DNA of 64,000 nt from Dendrolimus kikuchii (taxonomy: Eukaryota; Arthropoda; Insecta; Lepidoptera; Lasiocampidae): assembly GCA_019925095.2 (NCBI GenBank), contig CM034395.1, positions 11,825,713-11,889,712 on the forward strand. The letters run 5' to 3'. The translations under genes and the position numbers were made by a program. Of this stretch, positions 1 to 10,242 are shown in pieces (position 1 is the stretch's first letter; the number at the start of each line of letters is the position of its first letter). The notes beneath the pieces were generated by a model, which was not told the origin of the DNA, ran no database searches, and saw nothing but the letters and a program-made list of their open reading frames with translations.

Positions 1-237
1 TAACAAAAGCGTTTAGTTAAAAACTGGTGTTTTGTTCCAATTCGAAGTGCGTACCCCCCGCTCACACGTAACAATATTTTTGTGTAGATAAATATGTATG
101 TATATATTTTTAAATATAAAAACATTTGAAAGTGTATAAACATTGAGTATAATCAAATATGAACATAAGTTTTTTTTAGATGTTTGTTCCTTGTTCATTG
201 CTTTAGGTTCGACTCTATGTTCACGATATTAAGTACT

Positions 238-1504
238 TAGTCTGGCCATAAATACTGTTACAATTAAAAAGAAACAAAATATTATATTTGAATTTGAAAT
301 CTGTCATTTTTATATGATTGTTCATTGTGTTTTCTCATTTTGGCGCCAATACATTGTACACAACATTTTGCGATCGAATCGCTGTGATTGCATTACACAA
401 AGTAGGTATGGAGCCAAATGCAATTTTTAAAACTCTCCATACGCTTGGTATTAGTCAAATGTTTGTGTACCGGGCTATTAATAGGTACAATGAGACTTCC
501 TCTGTTTGTGACAGAAAAAGATCTAGCCGTCCACGTAGTGTTCATACGAAAAAGGTAGTCAAAGCAGTAAGGGAAAGAATTCTAAGAAATCCTGTCCGAA
601 AGCAAAAGATTTTATCTCGGGAGATGAAAATATCACCTAGAACCATGTCGCGTATTTTAAAAGATGACTTAGGACTTGCAGCCTATAAGAGACGCACTGG
701 TCATTTCTTAACTCATAATTTAAAAAAGAATAGGATGGTAAAATTGAAAAAACTACTGAAGCGGTACGCAAAGGGAGGTCACAGAAAAATTTTGTTTACA
801 GATGAGAATTTTTTTACAATTGCGCAACATTTTAACAAACAAAATCACCGTATTTATGTTCAAAGCTCTAAAAGGAAGCTTCTCATTTAGTCGACAGAAT
901 GCAACGTGGGTATTATCCGTCTTCAGTGATGGTTTGGTGGGGTGTTAGCTATAAAGGAGTGGCTGAGCCATATTTTTGTGAAAAAGGTATCAAAACATCG
1001 GCCCAAGTGTATCAAGATACCATTCTTGAGAAGGTAGTTAAACCCCTTAACAACACTATGTTCAATAACCAAGAATGGTCCTTCCGGCGCCGGGTTATAA
1101 AGTTCGGTCCACGCAGTCTTGGTTGGAAGCGAATGTTTTGGACTTCATCAGAGCTGAAGACTGGCCGTCGTCTAGTCTCGATTTTAATCCGCTAGATTAT
1201 GATTTATGGTCAGTTTTAGAGAGTACGGCTTGCTCTAAACGCCATGATAATTTGGAGTCCCTAAAACAATCAATACGATTGGCAGTGAAGAATTTTCCCA
1301 TGGAAAGAGTGCGTGCTTCTATTGATAACTGGCCTCAACGTTTAAAGGACTGTATTGCAGCCAATGGAGACGACCACTTCGAATAAGCTTTTTATATTTT
1401 AAATTATTTTATATTTATGCATTAAACTAACACACTGTAAAACTTATAAATGTTATTTGCAATAGAAAAAAAAAATCTTTGTTACAATATTTATGGCAAG
1501 ACTA
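238..1504 (+). mobile_element. maT-like (DD37D) Tc1/mariner element, copy 1
   Basis: The element is about 1.27 kb with matching terminal inverted repeats: the left end starts AGTCTGGCCATAAATACTG at 239, and the right end (about 1476-1503) is its inverse with few mismatches. Both ends abut TA, the usual mariner target. It holds one degenerate transposase. Between the second and third catalytic aspartates of the family I count 37 residues (best read in the second copy at 15.3 kb), which points to the maT/DD37D group rather than DD34D mariners. The copy is complete in length but its reading frame is broken. Confidence 0.85.
318..1386 (+). pseudogene. Broken maT-type transposase
   Basis: This is a cut-and-paste DDE transposase remnant. 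An open frame from 318 to 890 carries the N-terminal helix-turn-helix DNA-binding region, including a GRPR-like hinge (here SSRPRS), and the first catalytic aspartate in a TDE motif. A stop near 888, then open frames 899-1195 and 1075-1386, show at least one frameshift. The last frame carries the LNPLDYDLW-type motif with the third aspartate (here FNPLDYDLW). The second catalytic aspartate region near 1075-1095 is damaged. The protein cannot be made as one chain. Confidence 0.85.
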
Positions 1505-2594
1505 GGTATATAGTTATTTTCTACATCGGAGACAAAAGATACTTTATATTGCAAAAATGGTAATTGAAACTCACGCGATCGAAGTTACGGCGAATGGTCT
1601 ACTCGGTCTATTTTTGTAAATCATTAGGAGTTTCAGAAATAGGCAGTAAAATTGTTGAGTGGCAGGCGCGCGTTGTATGTCCAATACATGGAATCAAAAA
1701 TGTCATTCAAATACAAGGAATGACGTCCGATGACATGGATACGATACCTTATTATTAATTTATTCGATGACGGGATTTCCAAGTCTATCAAGTGAGAAAT
1801 TTTAGCATAAATTCGAAAAATTTATAAATGGATATAATGGTATATCCGTTGTATGACTGTCCTTTTTACAACACTCGAAATATAAATTTGTAATGTATTT
1901 TCTATTTGCACTTACATATATTTTGGTTCCTATGCATGTAGAATTCTTATAATTTTCGGAATAAAGACTATATTCTATTATGAAACTTAATGTTTCAAAC
2001 CACATGGTTAGCACCATGTTTCATGAAGATTGTTTTTAATGTAGGCTTTAAAAGTATTCAACACTAGATAAATTCTATACATAATATATAAATCGCAAAT
2101 AACACAAGAGTCAAATACATCTTACCAAAGTACTTAACACAAAATGGAAAACTAAATGCGCTTAATGCGCATTAAACCTAATCCAATCCACAGATATTTA
2201 AATAAGAATATATACGTGATCTAATCTGTACCAAAACTATGATACTTCTGATGATAGGAAAAATAAATTGAATTTTGACTACAAATCTTGGTCATGTAGA
2301 AGCATTTTGTAATTTGTTTAGAACAATTATTAAAAATGAAGCTAATAAAAGCGCGTTAATAAAAATTATATGTTGTAAGCATTGAGATATAATATGTTAT
2401 ATGATCTGAGGTTGTAAGTTTCTTACTGGTATTCGTGGTATGACGTAAATACTAATTTCATTCATAGTTAGCTTTCAAAACAGAGATGCTCATCATTCTA
2501 TGTAAAGATGAGTATTACAAGGGCAGCGTTGTGATATATTAAAATTTACTGTTTTATTCTCCATAAAGTGTAGAGTACATTTAAAAAAAAAAAA
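1505..2594. other. AT-rich stretch, no recognised feature
   Basis: I see only short open frames (about 60-70 codons) without known motifs. This is presumably intron or upstream sequence of the IgSF gene that follows. Confidence 0.4.
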
Positions 2595-2842
2595 TATTGC
2601 AAGAGTTCAGCAGACAAGCAGACGGTCTACTTGATGGAAAGCGGTTACCATCGCCTATGGACATTTGCAACACCAAAGGTGTTACAAATGCGCTACTGCT
2701 CTCTTAAGTGAGACTGGAACCTGGTCACTAATGCCGGAACACAACTCAAGGTTGCTATGGCGGCATACCCTAGACCAGGGGTGGTAGCCATCCAGAAAGG
2801 CAAATGCCCCATCACCTGGCTGTGGGTGTACCTATTGTCACA
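2595..2842 (-). mobile_element. SINE-like element with LINE-type 3' tail, copy a
   Basis: This is one of seven copies of the same repeat (others near 9.9, 11.6, 43.8, 51.0, 56.1 and 58.1 kb). Read on the - strand, the 3' end runs through the block containing CATAGGCGATGGTAACCGC and ends near an A/T-rich tail. The 5' end is truncated or diverged: the copy fades near 2842, before the GTAAGAGGCGAC block seen in the complete copies at 51.0 and 58.1 kb. Confidence 0.75.
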
Positions 2843-3239
2843 TTAAGACCATAGTTACCAGTGTCCTCGAAAAACTCTATGTAGTTTAATTATATTAATA
2901 CCAAGAAGAAAACTTCAATTAAACCTATTTAGTTAATAATAGTTATATTACATTCCACCTAAAATCTTTTAAGATTAAGAAGAATAAATACATTGTCATC
3001 TATAAGTAAGGTGCCTGAATGTTTACGTTACTTCCCTAGATTGCGATATTAATCCGCATTCCGAAGTATGTAGTAGTTCTCTGATCACATGAAGAGTTGA
3101 TCAAGCATCTTTGTAGAGGCTCATGGCTTCAGGACCCCAAGGTTTAAGGGTGTAAACAGCTAACGTCACAAATAAGTAGCTCTTACTGAGGCATATTAGC
3201 GTTACGGGAGTGATATAGCTGTGGTACCCACTTCTGTAG

Positions 3240-3389
3240 GTGGAGGTTTGGAGCCCCAGAAGATTGATGGAGCGTATCGATCAATTCTACGACTCGCCAT
3301 AAGAAGGGTCACCAATACAGATTACGGAACGTACAAATGTGTTTCTAAAAATTCCCTTGGAGATACTGAAGGCACCATCAAACTATATC
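3240..3389 (+). CDS. IgSF adhesion protein (lachesin/DIP-like): exon with C-terminal half of an Ig domain
   Basis: The frame reads through DGAYRSILRLAIRRVTNTDY and GTYKCVSKNSLGDTEGTIKL. The DYGTYKC segment is the F-strand motif (DxGxYxC) of an Ig domain, and the NSLG..EGTIKLY ending is typical of the last Ig domain of insect lachesin and dpr-interacting (DIP) proteins, which are membrane-anchored neuronal adhesion molecules. The exon is bounded by a CTTCTGTAG acceptor at 3231-3239 and a GTAAGT donor at 3390. It enters and leaves in phase 1. Upstream exons with the Cys partner and other Ig domains are not in the window. The family call is from known family patterns; the exact ortholog is not determined. 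Confidence 0.8.
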
Positions 3390-3477
3390 GTAAGTGGAAT
3401 TATAAAGTTTTATTTGAAAGACTCTGGTTCAAATCGGATTTAGTACACATCTAAATAGCATTTTGTATTGTATTTTT

Positions 3478-3610
3478 AGGTACCGTAGCGAGTTTGGCAA
3501 AAACGGGACCCTTACACAATTATTTTGTCCGTCTGTTTGTCTGTGTCAGTATTTTTTTTAAAAGCTGCTAAATGAATAAAATTTTACAAGAAGGTGCATT
3601 GAAGGTGTAT
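3478..3610. repeat. Fragment of a dispersed arthropod-type repeat
   Basis: The block GGTACCGTAGCGAGTTTGGC followed by an A-rich stretch, GGGACCC and a GTCCGTCTGT run resembles a widespread non-coding insect repeat I know from other genomes. Related fragments sit at 4192-4250 and 13525-13680. The mechanism class is unclear. Confidence 0.4.
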
Positions 3611-3722
3611 TCAACTTGCCCCTACACGACGGTTATCACCAGTCAAATGTAAAAAATAGTATTGTTGTTTTTAATGACTTTTTGCTTTGAGTCAATAGGT
3701 AGAAATATTCGCTTCCTAAGGC

Positions 3723-3832
3723 TGATGTGTATAAACATTTAACCGATGGTTAAAATAAAATAATCGCTAAAAATATATGGTTAAACAGAGATTATTTGAT
3801 TTTAACCGTCAGTTAAATGACTATGCACACCA
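3723..3832. repeat. Long imperfect hairpin (MITE-like) in the IgSF intron
   Basis: Arms 3723-3765 and 3790-3832 are inverted copies of each other over 43 bp with about six mismatches, separated by 24 bases. The core of each arm contains a TTAACnGAnGGTTAAAAT block. This could be a small palindromic MITE relic or a pre-miRNA-like fold; the sequence alone does not separate these. Confidence 0.6.
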
Positions 3833-4010
3833 GTTTAACTTCTAAAACAGTTCTTCTTTTCAATTTTGAACTACATGTAATATTTTGTAAAAGAAACATT
3901 TTGTAAAAGAAAGAAAATACTGTCAACATAAATTGGTTCTGATGAAAATCGAAATGTTTGTTGATAAATATCGGGTATTTTCCATGAAATAAATATAAAA
4001 ATGAATGTAT

Positions 4011-4130
4011 TTATTTCAAAATGGAATCTTACAGATTACTTATTGAAAGTCATGAGTCTACCACTGCTTCCAAAGCAATTTTGTTACTGGTAAAGGAGAA
4101 GAAGCGGCGCAACAAACTCCCCATCAACAT
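4011..4130. repeat. Dispersed repeat, copy 1 (second copy at 49.7 kb)
   Basis: The stretch TTTCAAAATGGAATCTTACAG and the following GATTACTTATTGAAAGTCAT recur almost unchanged at about 49703-49777. Here it continues into AAGGAGAAGAAGCGGCGCAA, which resembles 3' untranslated regions of lepidopteran non-LTR elements. It is probably a retroelement 3' fragment. Confidence 0.5.
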
Positions 4131-4577
4131 ATTTTTACTTCATAATAATAAATATTATTATTCGTCTTTAAAAAAATATATATTCTAAGATACCGTAGCC
4201 GAATGACAAAAATAAAGTTCCTGAATATTATAGAACCCCTAAACGTGCATGGTCCGATTTCGATACGAATTTGGTCCATTTTATTACTGTTACATGCGAG
4301 ATTATTATATTTTAAGTACTAAAGTCAGAGTTTAGATTATCTTGATTCTGTTGGCCTTTGTTTCCGTTACTACTCATATTTGTGACCTTGGGTTAATTAA
4401 CATTGGCAAAACTACCAAAACGTTGCGTGTAGGATTAGTTTTCGATGGCCTGAATACTTGATACCTTACTATGAATAACGTAATAATAAATGAAAGGAAT
4501 AAAAGTCATCTTACATGTAACATGCCAGTAATTGATGGTGAATTATTAATAAAGGAACTTATGTTTTCATTTGATAG

Positions 4578-4610
4578 CTATGCCACTCCCACCGATGGAA
4601 AATAGAAACG
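4578..4610 (+). CDS. IgSF gene: 33-bp linker micro-exon
   Basis: The acceptor is TTGATAG (ending 4577) and the donor GTAATT (4611). Joined in phase 1 to the Ig exon it reads PMPLPPMENRN plus one base, and leaves in phase 1. A short proline-rich linker with an ENRN motif after KLY suits the stalk of lachesin/DIP-like proteins. Its length is divisible by three, so it could be skipped without a frame change. I infer the exon from splice sites, phase and plausibility; there is no transcript evidence. Confidence 0.6.
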
Positions 4611-4702
4611 GTAATTATATACACCTCTCTATTATGGTAACTGTTTTTATGACTAAATTTAGTTCTATTTTATTTAATGATGTATTGTTTCATTTCTCCC
4701 AG

Positions 4703-4765
4703 CAATTCAGAGAATGAATATTATGGCTGACAAGTCATCAGAAAGCACTCCGTTTGGGGCCCAAG
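4703..4765 (+). CDS. IgSF gene: 63-bp linker exon
   Basis: The acceptor has a good pyrimidine tract (CATTTCTCCCAG, ending 4702) and the donor is GTATGA (4766). In phase 1 it encodes IQRMNIMADKSSESTPFGAQ plus one base, hydrophilic stalk sequence. It enters and leaves in phase 1, like the previous exon, from which it is separated by a 92-bp intron. Confidence 0.65.
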
Positions 4766-4898
4766 GTATGAAAAGAAACATTTATTTCTTAATAGCTGTA
4801 AAACAATATAGAATATCAATAGACCAGTAAAAACGCAAGTGATTCTTGTCTCGCTGTTTGATATAGAAGTACCACTAAAATTTCATCCAAACTTATAA

Positions 4899-6168
4899 TA
4901 GGTTGGGGAAAAAGCCTTTTCCCATATAGTATGTATGAACTCGTAATAAGATCTCTTTGGCTATACCATTGGTATCTGGCTGGTTTTGGTATCATTAAAA
5001 AGTTTTAATTTTAAAGAAGATAATTCCAAATTCAAATTAGGAAAATGTGTGATTTTCATTTGTTTTTCTTATTGTTAAAATGAGGGAATCTAATGAAGAA
5101 ATTCGATACATTTTAAAATTTTACTACAAAAAAGGTAAAAATGCAACACAAGCCGCGAAAAAAATTTGTGATGTTTATGGACCTAATGCAATATCTGTGA
5201 GAGTAGCGCAAATTTGGTTTAAGCGTTTTCAATCCGGAAATTTTGATATCAAAGTTGCACGTCGCTCTAGTCACCCTGTTACGGACAAAATTGATGCCAT
5301 TTTTGAAAAAGTGGAGCAAGATCGGCATATTAGTAGTTACGATGTAGCTGGAGAACTGGGAATTGACCACAAAACGGTTCTGGCGCATTTGAAAAAAGCT
5401 GGGTACACAAAATAGCTCGATATTTGGGTGACTCATGAGCTCACTGAAAGAAACCTAATGAACCGTGTACTCATTTGTGATTCTTTATTACGACGTAATG
5501 AAACCGAACCATTTTTGAAGAAGCTGATAACTGGTGATAAAAAGTGGATCACGTACGACAAGAACGTGTGAAAAAGATCGTGGTCAAAGGCCGGTCAGGC
5601 TTCACAGACTGTGGCGAAACCTGGGTTAACTCGCAACAAGGTGATGCTGTGTGTATGGTGGGATTGGAAGGGCATTATTCATTATGAGCTGTGACCATCG
5701 ATTTTGAACTGTACTGCGAACAACTGATGAGATTAAAGCAACAAGTTGAGAGAACGCGGCCGGAATTAATCAACAGAAGGGGTGTGGTTTTTCACCATGA
5801 TAACGCTAGACCTCACACATCTTTAACCACTCAGCAAAAATTACGAGAGTTTGGCTGGGAGGTGTTAATGCATCCACCGTATAGTCCTGACCTTGCACCT
5901 TCAGATTTTCACCTGTTTCCGTCTCTGCAGAATTCCTTAGGCAGTGTCAAGTTAACATCACGAGAGGACTGCCAAAATCACTTGTCGCAGTTTTTTTATC
6001 AGAAGTCCCAAAATTTTTATAGCAATGGGATCACGTCCCTACCTACAAGATGGCAAAAAGTTATCCAACAAAATGGCACCTACATACTTTAGTTAAACGT
6101 AAATAAACTTTATGAAAAAACCTTTTGAATTTTTATATAAAATGCGAAGAAATTTTTTCCCCAACCTA
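4899..6168 (+). mobile_element. Mariner (DD34D) element, copy A, in IgSF intron
   Basis: Terminal repeats start TAGGTTGGGGAAAAAG at 4899 and end CCCCAACCTA at 6168, flanked by TA. Length is 1.27 kb. It lies on the sense strand of the last intron of the IgSF gene. Two further copies of this family are at 36229-37513 and 57930-61392, both on the - strand. Confidence 0.88.
5080..6092 (+). pseudogene. Mariner transposase, degenerate (copy A)
   Basis: This is a remnant of a DD34D mariner transposase. The ATG at 5080 opens a 111-codon frame with the N-terminal HTH region ending at a TAG (5413-5415). The middle part carries a TGDKKW segment where the family has TGDEKW, and a TGA near 5569. The C-terminal frame (about 5691-6092) keeps HHDNARPH with the second Asp and YSPDLAPSDFHLF with the third; I count 34 residues between these Asp residues. 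Several stops and at least one frameshift make it inactive. Confidence 0.88.
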
Positions 6169-6251
6169 ATAATTTCAAATGCATATATTTTAAGAAAAAT
6201 TAGGCGAATATTAAAAGTAATGAATTTATTTTTAATTTTATATTCAGTGTT

Positions 6252-6480
6252 CTAATTGAGCTTTGGGAGCAGGATACATATTTGAGCTGTTTGGGGTGGA
6301 GGCGTTGGGTCCATGGGGGCCAAGTGACCACGGACTTTTAAAAATATTAAAAAACAGCTGGTCGACGCCACAGGCGACCACAAAGCTGGTAGTGGCCTCA
6401 CCCAGAAAATTAGTGTCTGTATTCAGCAAGGTAATGCTGACAGCCTTCTAAGTACATTGACGTACGACAGTGGTTTAGTC
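6252..6480 (+). pseudogene. Relic of a retroelement C-terminal domain, copy 1
   Basis: One frame reads GYIFELFGVEALGPWGPSDH and, after a frameshift near 6360, GDHKAGSGLTQKISVCIQQG. The same pattern, also frameshifted, occurs on the opposite strand at 12080-12510 (GYIFAAFGVEILGQWAPEAH, then a QKTG..LGQRSSVAIQR run). From memory this pattern recurs near the C-terminus of metazoan retroelement polyproteins; I cannot assign a clade. Only the end of the reading frame remains. Confidence 0.6.
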
Positions 6481-7116
6481 GGGCTGATGGATATTATTTT
6501 AGAACTTATTTCATTGAATTAAATACCGAAATTTTATAATTAAAAAAAACGTAACGCTTATTATTTCCCTCATCATAAAAATTCCATTCCAGGGGCCTTA
6601 TATGAAAAACGATTCTTAAGGAGTAAATTCCAAAAAAATCATAAACTAAAATAGAACCTGATTAAATATAAAAGAGAAATAATTAAAAATTGAATATTTT
6701 GAGGAACCTGGCCATCGAAATTACCTCTATGTGGTTAATCAATTTTGAGCAAGCGTAAGAAGTATAATATGTATATTATGTGTTATTTTAATAATTGGGA
6801 GACGTAGGCCCAGGTATGGGACGTTTATGGAGTGGTATTATTGCAAGAGTGTATTTGCTCTAGTGTGTAAGGTAGTGAATAATTTTACATGGTAATTATA
6901 AAGCTGGGTTTTAGGGTGGTAACAAAATTAACTCATACAATATGTACATAATAACTTTTTAAGTACTTCGTACTTGTATTTAAAATATTTATAGATATCC
7001 ATAATGCTTTGCTTTTTAATAACCGTAGGTACCTTTGGAAGTATAAATAAACCTTCCAGCCTAATTACTGAACAGCGCATTTTCTATTCACAGGCTAATT
7101 AAGAAAATGTTTTCAG

Positions 7117-7223
7117 ATTTCAGACTACAAGATTACAACGGAGCTATCTCTAAGGATCAGTTTTGTTATGTTTTTTCACTCTCATTACTTATTTTAAGTA
7201 AGATAATTACATCGTTGATGTGA
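7117..7223 (+). CDS. IgSF gene: probable terminal exon with GPI-anchor-like tail
   Basis: The acceptor is ATGTTTTCAG (ending 7116). Joined in phase 1 to the 63-bp exon it reads DFRLQDYNGAISKDQ, then a hydrophobic run CYVFSLSLLILSKIITSLM and TGA at 7221-7223. A hydrophilic stretch followed by about 19 mostly hydrophobic residues at the very C-terminus is what a GPI-anchor signal looks like, and DIP/lachesin proteins are commonly GPI-anchored. The compatible phase and tail make this the best terminal exon I can find. An alternative acceptor at 7093 would give an immediate stop. Confidence 0.55.
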
Positions 7224-7254
7224 TGTTTATTTCAGTATACTGCCGAGAAGCTAA

Positions 7255-7260
7255 AATAAA
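7255..7260 (+). terminator. Candidate poly(A) signal of the IgSF gene
   Basis: AATAAA lies 31 bases after the TGA of the probable terminal exon. AATAAA is common in AT-rich DNA, so this is only consistent with transcript end here. Confidence 0.35.
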
Positions 7261-7719
7261 CTAAAATAATTTTGCGGTGAAGTACAATCCTCTAGGTAAA
7301 AAATATTATAGGTAATGCTTTGATAGTCTTTACGTGACTTAGTAAAAGATGTATAGGTCAACTGTCACCGATAGGCAAGAGTGGAGGCGTTTTAACGTAA
7401 AGCCTTGTAATATAAAAACCCACTTACCTATTGTTTTTACCTGTAATAATTGTGGTGGCTTTATAACTGTCTCTAAAGTTAGATCGCTCATCGGCTCTGG
7501 CCAAAATTGGCTATATTATTAACCATATTAGACAATCAGAGTTCCATTAATCACAATACAAAGCGCTGTTGCTATATCTAAAATCTGTCGATACAAGCAT
7601 TATAATTATATAGGTTTTATTTATTTGCAAATAATTAGGTTTTCTTTAAAGATTGTAAATTATATTATGGAATAAAAAAATATATAAAATGTTAATTAAA
7701 AACATAAATGTGGACGTAT

Positions 7720-7847
7720 GTCACGTTGACGTGACGTGTGTGGCATCGGGGGCCCAAGCTACCAGTGATCTAAGTTCCAAAAACAGAAACTTCTTGACAA
7801 TTCGTGTCATGTTCAGGACATGACACGGTGGCACATGTTGTGCCACC
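7720..7847. repeat. Three short perfect hairpins
   Basis: GTCACGT/ACGTGAC with a 2-base loop lies at 7720-7735. GTGTCATGT/ACATGACAC with a 5-base loop lies at 7804-7826. It is followed directly by GGTGGCACA/TGTGCCACC with a 3-base loop at 7827-7847. The surrounding 7700-7920 is more GC-rich than its flanks and may be part of an unrecognised element. Confidence 0.7.
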
Positions 7848-9922
7848 ATCTGAATCTGACTCTTCACACAGTAGCCGAGCAAAAGCCTCCCTAGGTGAGG
7901 GTCTAGGTTCTTCGCTATAAGACCGTATTATTATATACATATCATATTGTTAATATTCATACAATACATGGAACTGATACTGTTATTAATTATTGCATGC
8001 AAATTGAGCGGAATTAATAACGATGCAAATGATTTATTTTTGCGTTGATCGACGTCGTAAATTTCTTGTGAAATATACAACGTGGCAATCGTTATAAAAT
8101 CCCACGCTGAAACCGCTTGGTAAAATAAACGGCGTGAATGATATTATGGAACGGATTGCTAAAGGTGTACGGTCTTATTCATATTGAGTTAGAGTAAATT
8201 TGAAGGCTTTTTTAAGTTTCTTATAGAAGCCTATATCTGTAACATTATCGCAAATAAAACCGCTGTATTATAAAAATGTACAATAGGCGATCCAATTGGT
8301 TACAATTTTGGGATTTAAAGTAACCTTGTAGTATTTATTTACATAAGTTTCCGACGATGTTAGGTATTAACTAAAACTACGCTTAAGTAAAGAACAATTA
8401 GTTTAGAATTCCATAAAGTAAATAGTATAATACCATATACCATATATACTGTAAACCAAGATAAATAAGTTTAAACAAGCTGAAATTATACAAAATTAAA
8501 TTTATTATTACTCGTCGACGTTTGAAATATTTCATTCTGAGATTAGTGTTGAACTATTTATTAACACTCGAAATGTGGCCGACACCTCAGATTTTGAAAA
8601 TGTAAAAACGTGATAAACCTGTTATACCTAATATAGTTTTGATTAGGTCTGGTCTTGAAAAATGAATTCACATTTAATTTTGGATATCAAATTAAAATTG
8701 TCGCATTTTTTTTAGTACGTACATCTTATTAGGGGCACTTGTTTTCGTACTCTTTTTCAATTTCAGAGCAGGATTTTTTAACAATTTGGTTAAATATTTT
8801 TGTACTCTCTCAAAATTATGTTAAATATTTTTACAATGTATTTGATTTTGACTCTATAAAATTCTACAATTCTACAATGCCATCTAGATCAAAAGATTTA
8901 GTTCTATAAATCAGAAGCGTAAAATGATTTAAGGCCATTGCTGACATATGGCTGACAACAAGCTTGGGCTCCGCACTTTTGTTGTTTTCTTACCTAAGAA
9001 TGTTGACTACTAGTTATAGTGTGAATAGTTTCATATAAAATGTAATGTTCATTGGTAAATGTCTCGGCTCGTTGAAAGTACGGGTAATTTGAGACATGCT
9101 TTAATACGGGTTATCCGTACTATCACTGGCGAAATTATTATTAAAAGTCAAACTACTCTACTTAAACTTCAATAATATATACCTATTACGGTTTTGTGAG
9201 TAGATACAAGCTTTACACAATACATATTTTGTTTTAAGAGTGTTCCGTCTATTTAATACGATTCTATCACGTATCCTCATCAACTACATATCATCATGCT
9301 TACCGTAAATAGTATATGCCGTATCTATTTATTTTATAGTTTCATGGAAAAAGTATTAATATTGCTAACGTACAGGGAAGACTATATTCATATTATTAAA
9401 TTCTTCCTAATACTAGTAAATAAGTTTATAACTACTACTAATTTATTTAAAAAATAAACTTGTAAAGTTAACTAAAACTTACCTTATAACCTAATTGATA
9501 TTATTTTGTGACTGTTATTTTTAGGTAAATAAACTAGGTTATATAAATATTAGGCTAATCTGTAGGACGGCGTTAATAAAAAATATTTTTAGAAACAAAC
9601 TAGTATTTATAGTTATATATATATATAAGCTTTTATTTTATGTTACTATAGATAAGTATAGTACAATAATAACTGTTAATAGTTAGCAACATATTCGTCG
9701 CCCAGTATTTGAAGGAAATGTAATACTTATACGCAAACCGATGTATATGAAAATAATTAAAAAATATTGGTTAAATTAAAAGGTCACGTGGTTCCGTCAG
9801 GATTGATGGGTTCAGAAATACTTTTTTAACTTGGTCGGCTTACCAGCCTGAGGGTTCACGTTAGACGGTCAGTAAGATCCTCATGCAGAGAGTGGAAGAT
9901 TTCTGTTTATTAATAATGTAGA
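7848..9922. other. AT-rich stretch, no recognised feature
   Basis: No convincing open frame, repeat or RNA gene was seen across about 2.1 kb. Confidence 0.4.
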
Positions 9923-10242
9923 TTTTATTTTTTTAATGCGTGAGTTCAGCAGACAGGCTGACGGCCCACCTGATGGAAGGCGGTTATCATCGCCTAGGGA
10001 TATTTGTAACACCAAAGGTGCTACCAATGTGCTCTCCCGCTCTCTAAAGGGAGACAGGAACCTGGCCACTAATGCCGGAACACAAGTCAAGATTGTTATG
10101 GTGGCATGTTTTAGACTAGGGGTGGTAGCCATCCAGACGGGCAGATACCCTACCATCTGGCTGTGGGTTGTTTTGTTCCCTCTTAAAACAGGTCGCCCGA
10201 TCGCAGAAAATTGTAAGCTTTCTCCTTTCCTGCGCGGATATT
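9923..10242 (-). mobile_element. SINE-like element with LINE-type 3' tail, copy b
   Basis: Nearly full length. On the - strand it starts near TATCCGCGCAGGAAAGGAG and ends after the CTAGGCGATGATAACCGCC block in an A-rich tail. The diversity relative to copy g (58.1 kb) indicates an older insertion. Confidence 0.75.

Noticed and set aside
6261..6454. An in-phase candidate terminal exon of the IgSF gene after an AG at 6259-6260
   Set aside because: The residues match the retroelement relic on the other strand at 12.1-12.5 kb, and a second frame continues the same homology after 6360, so this is a frameshifted retroelement fragment.
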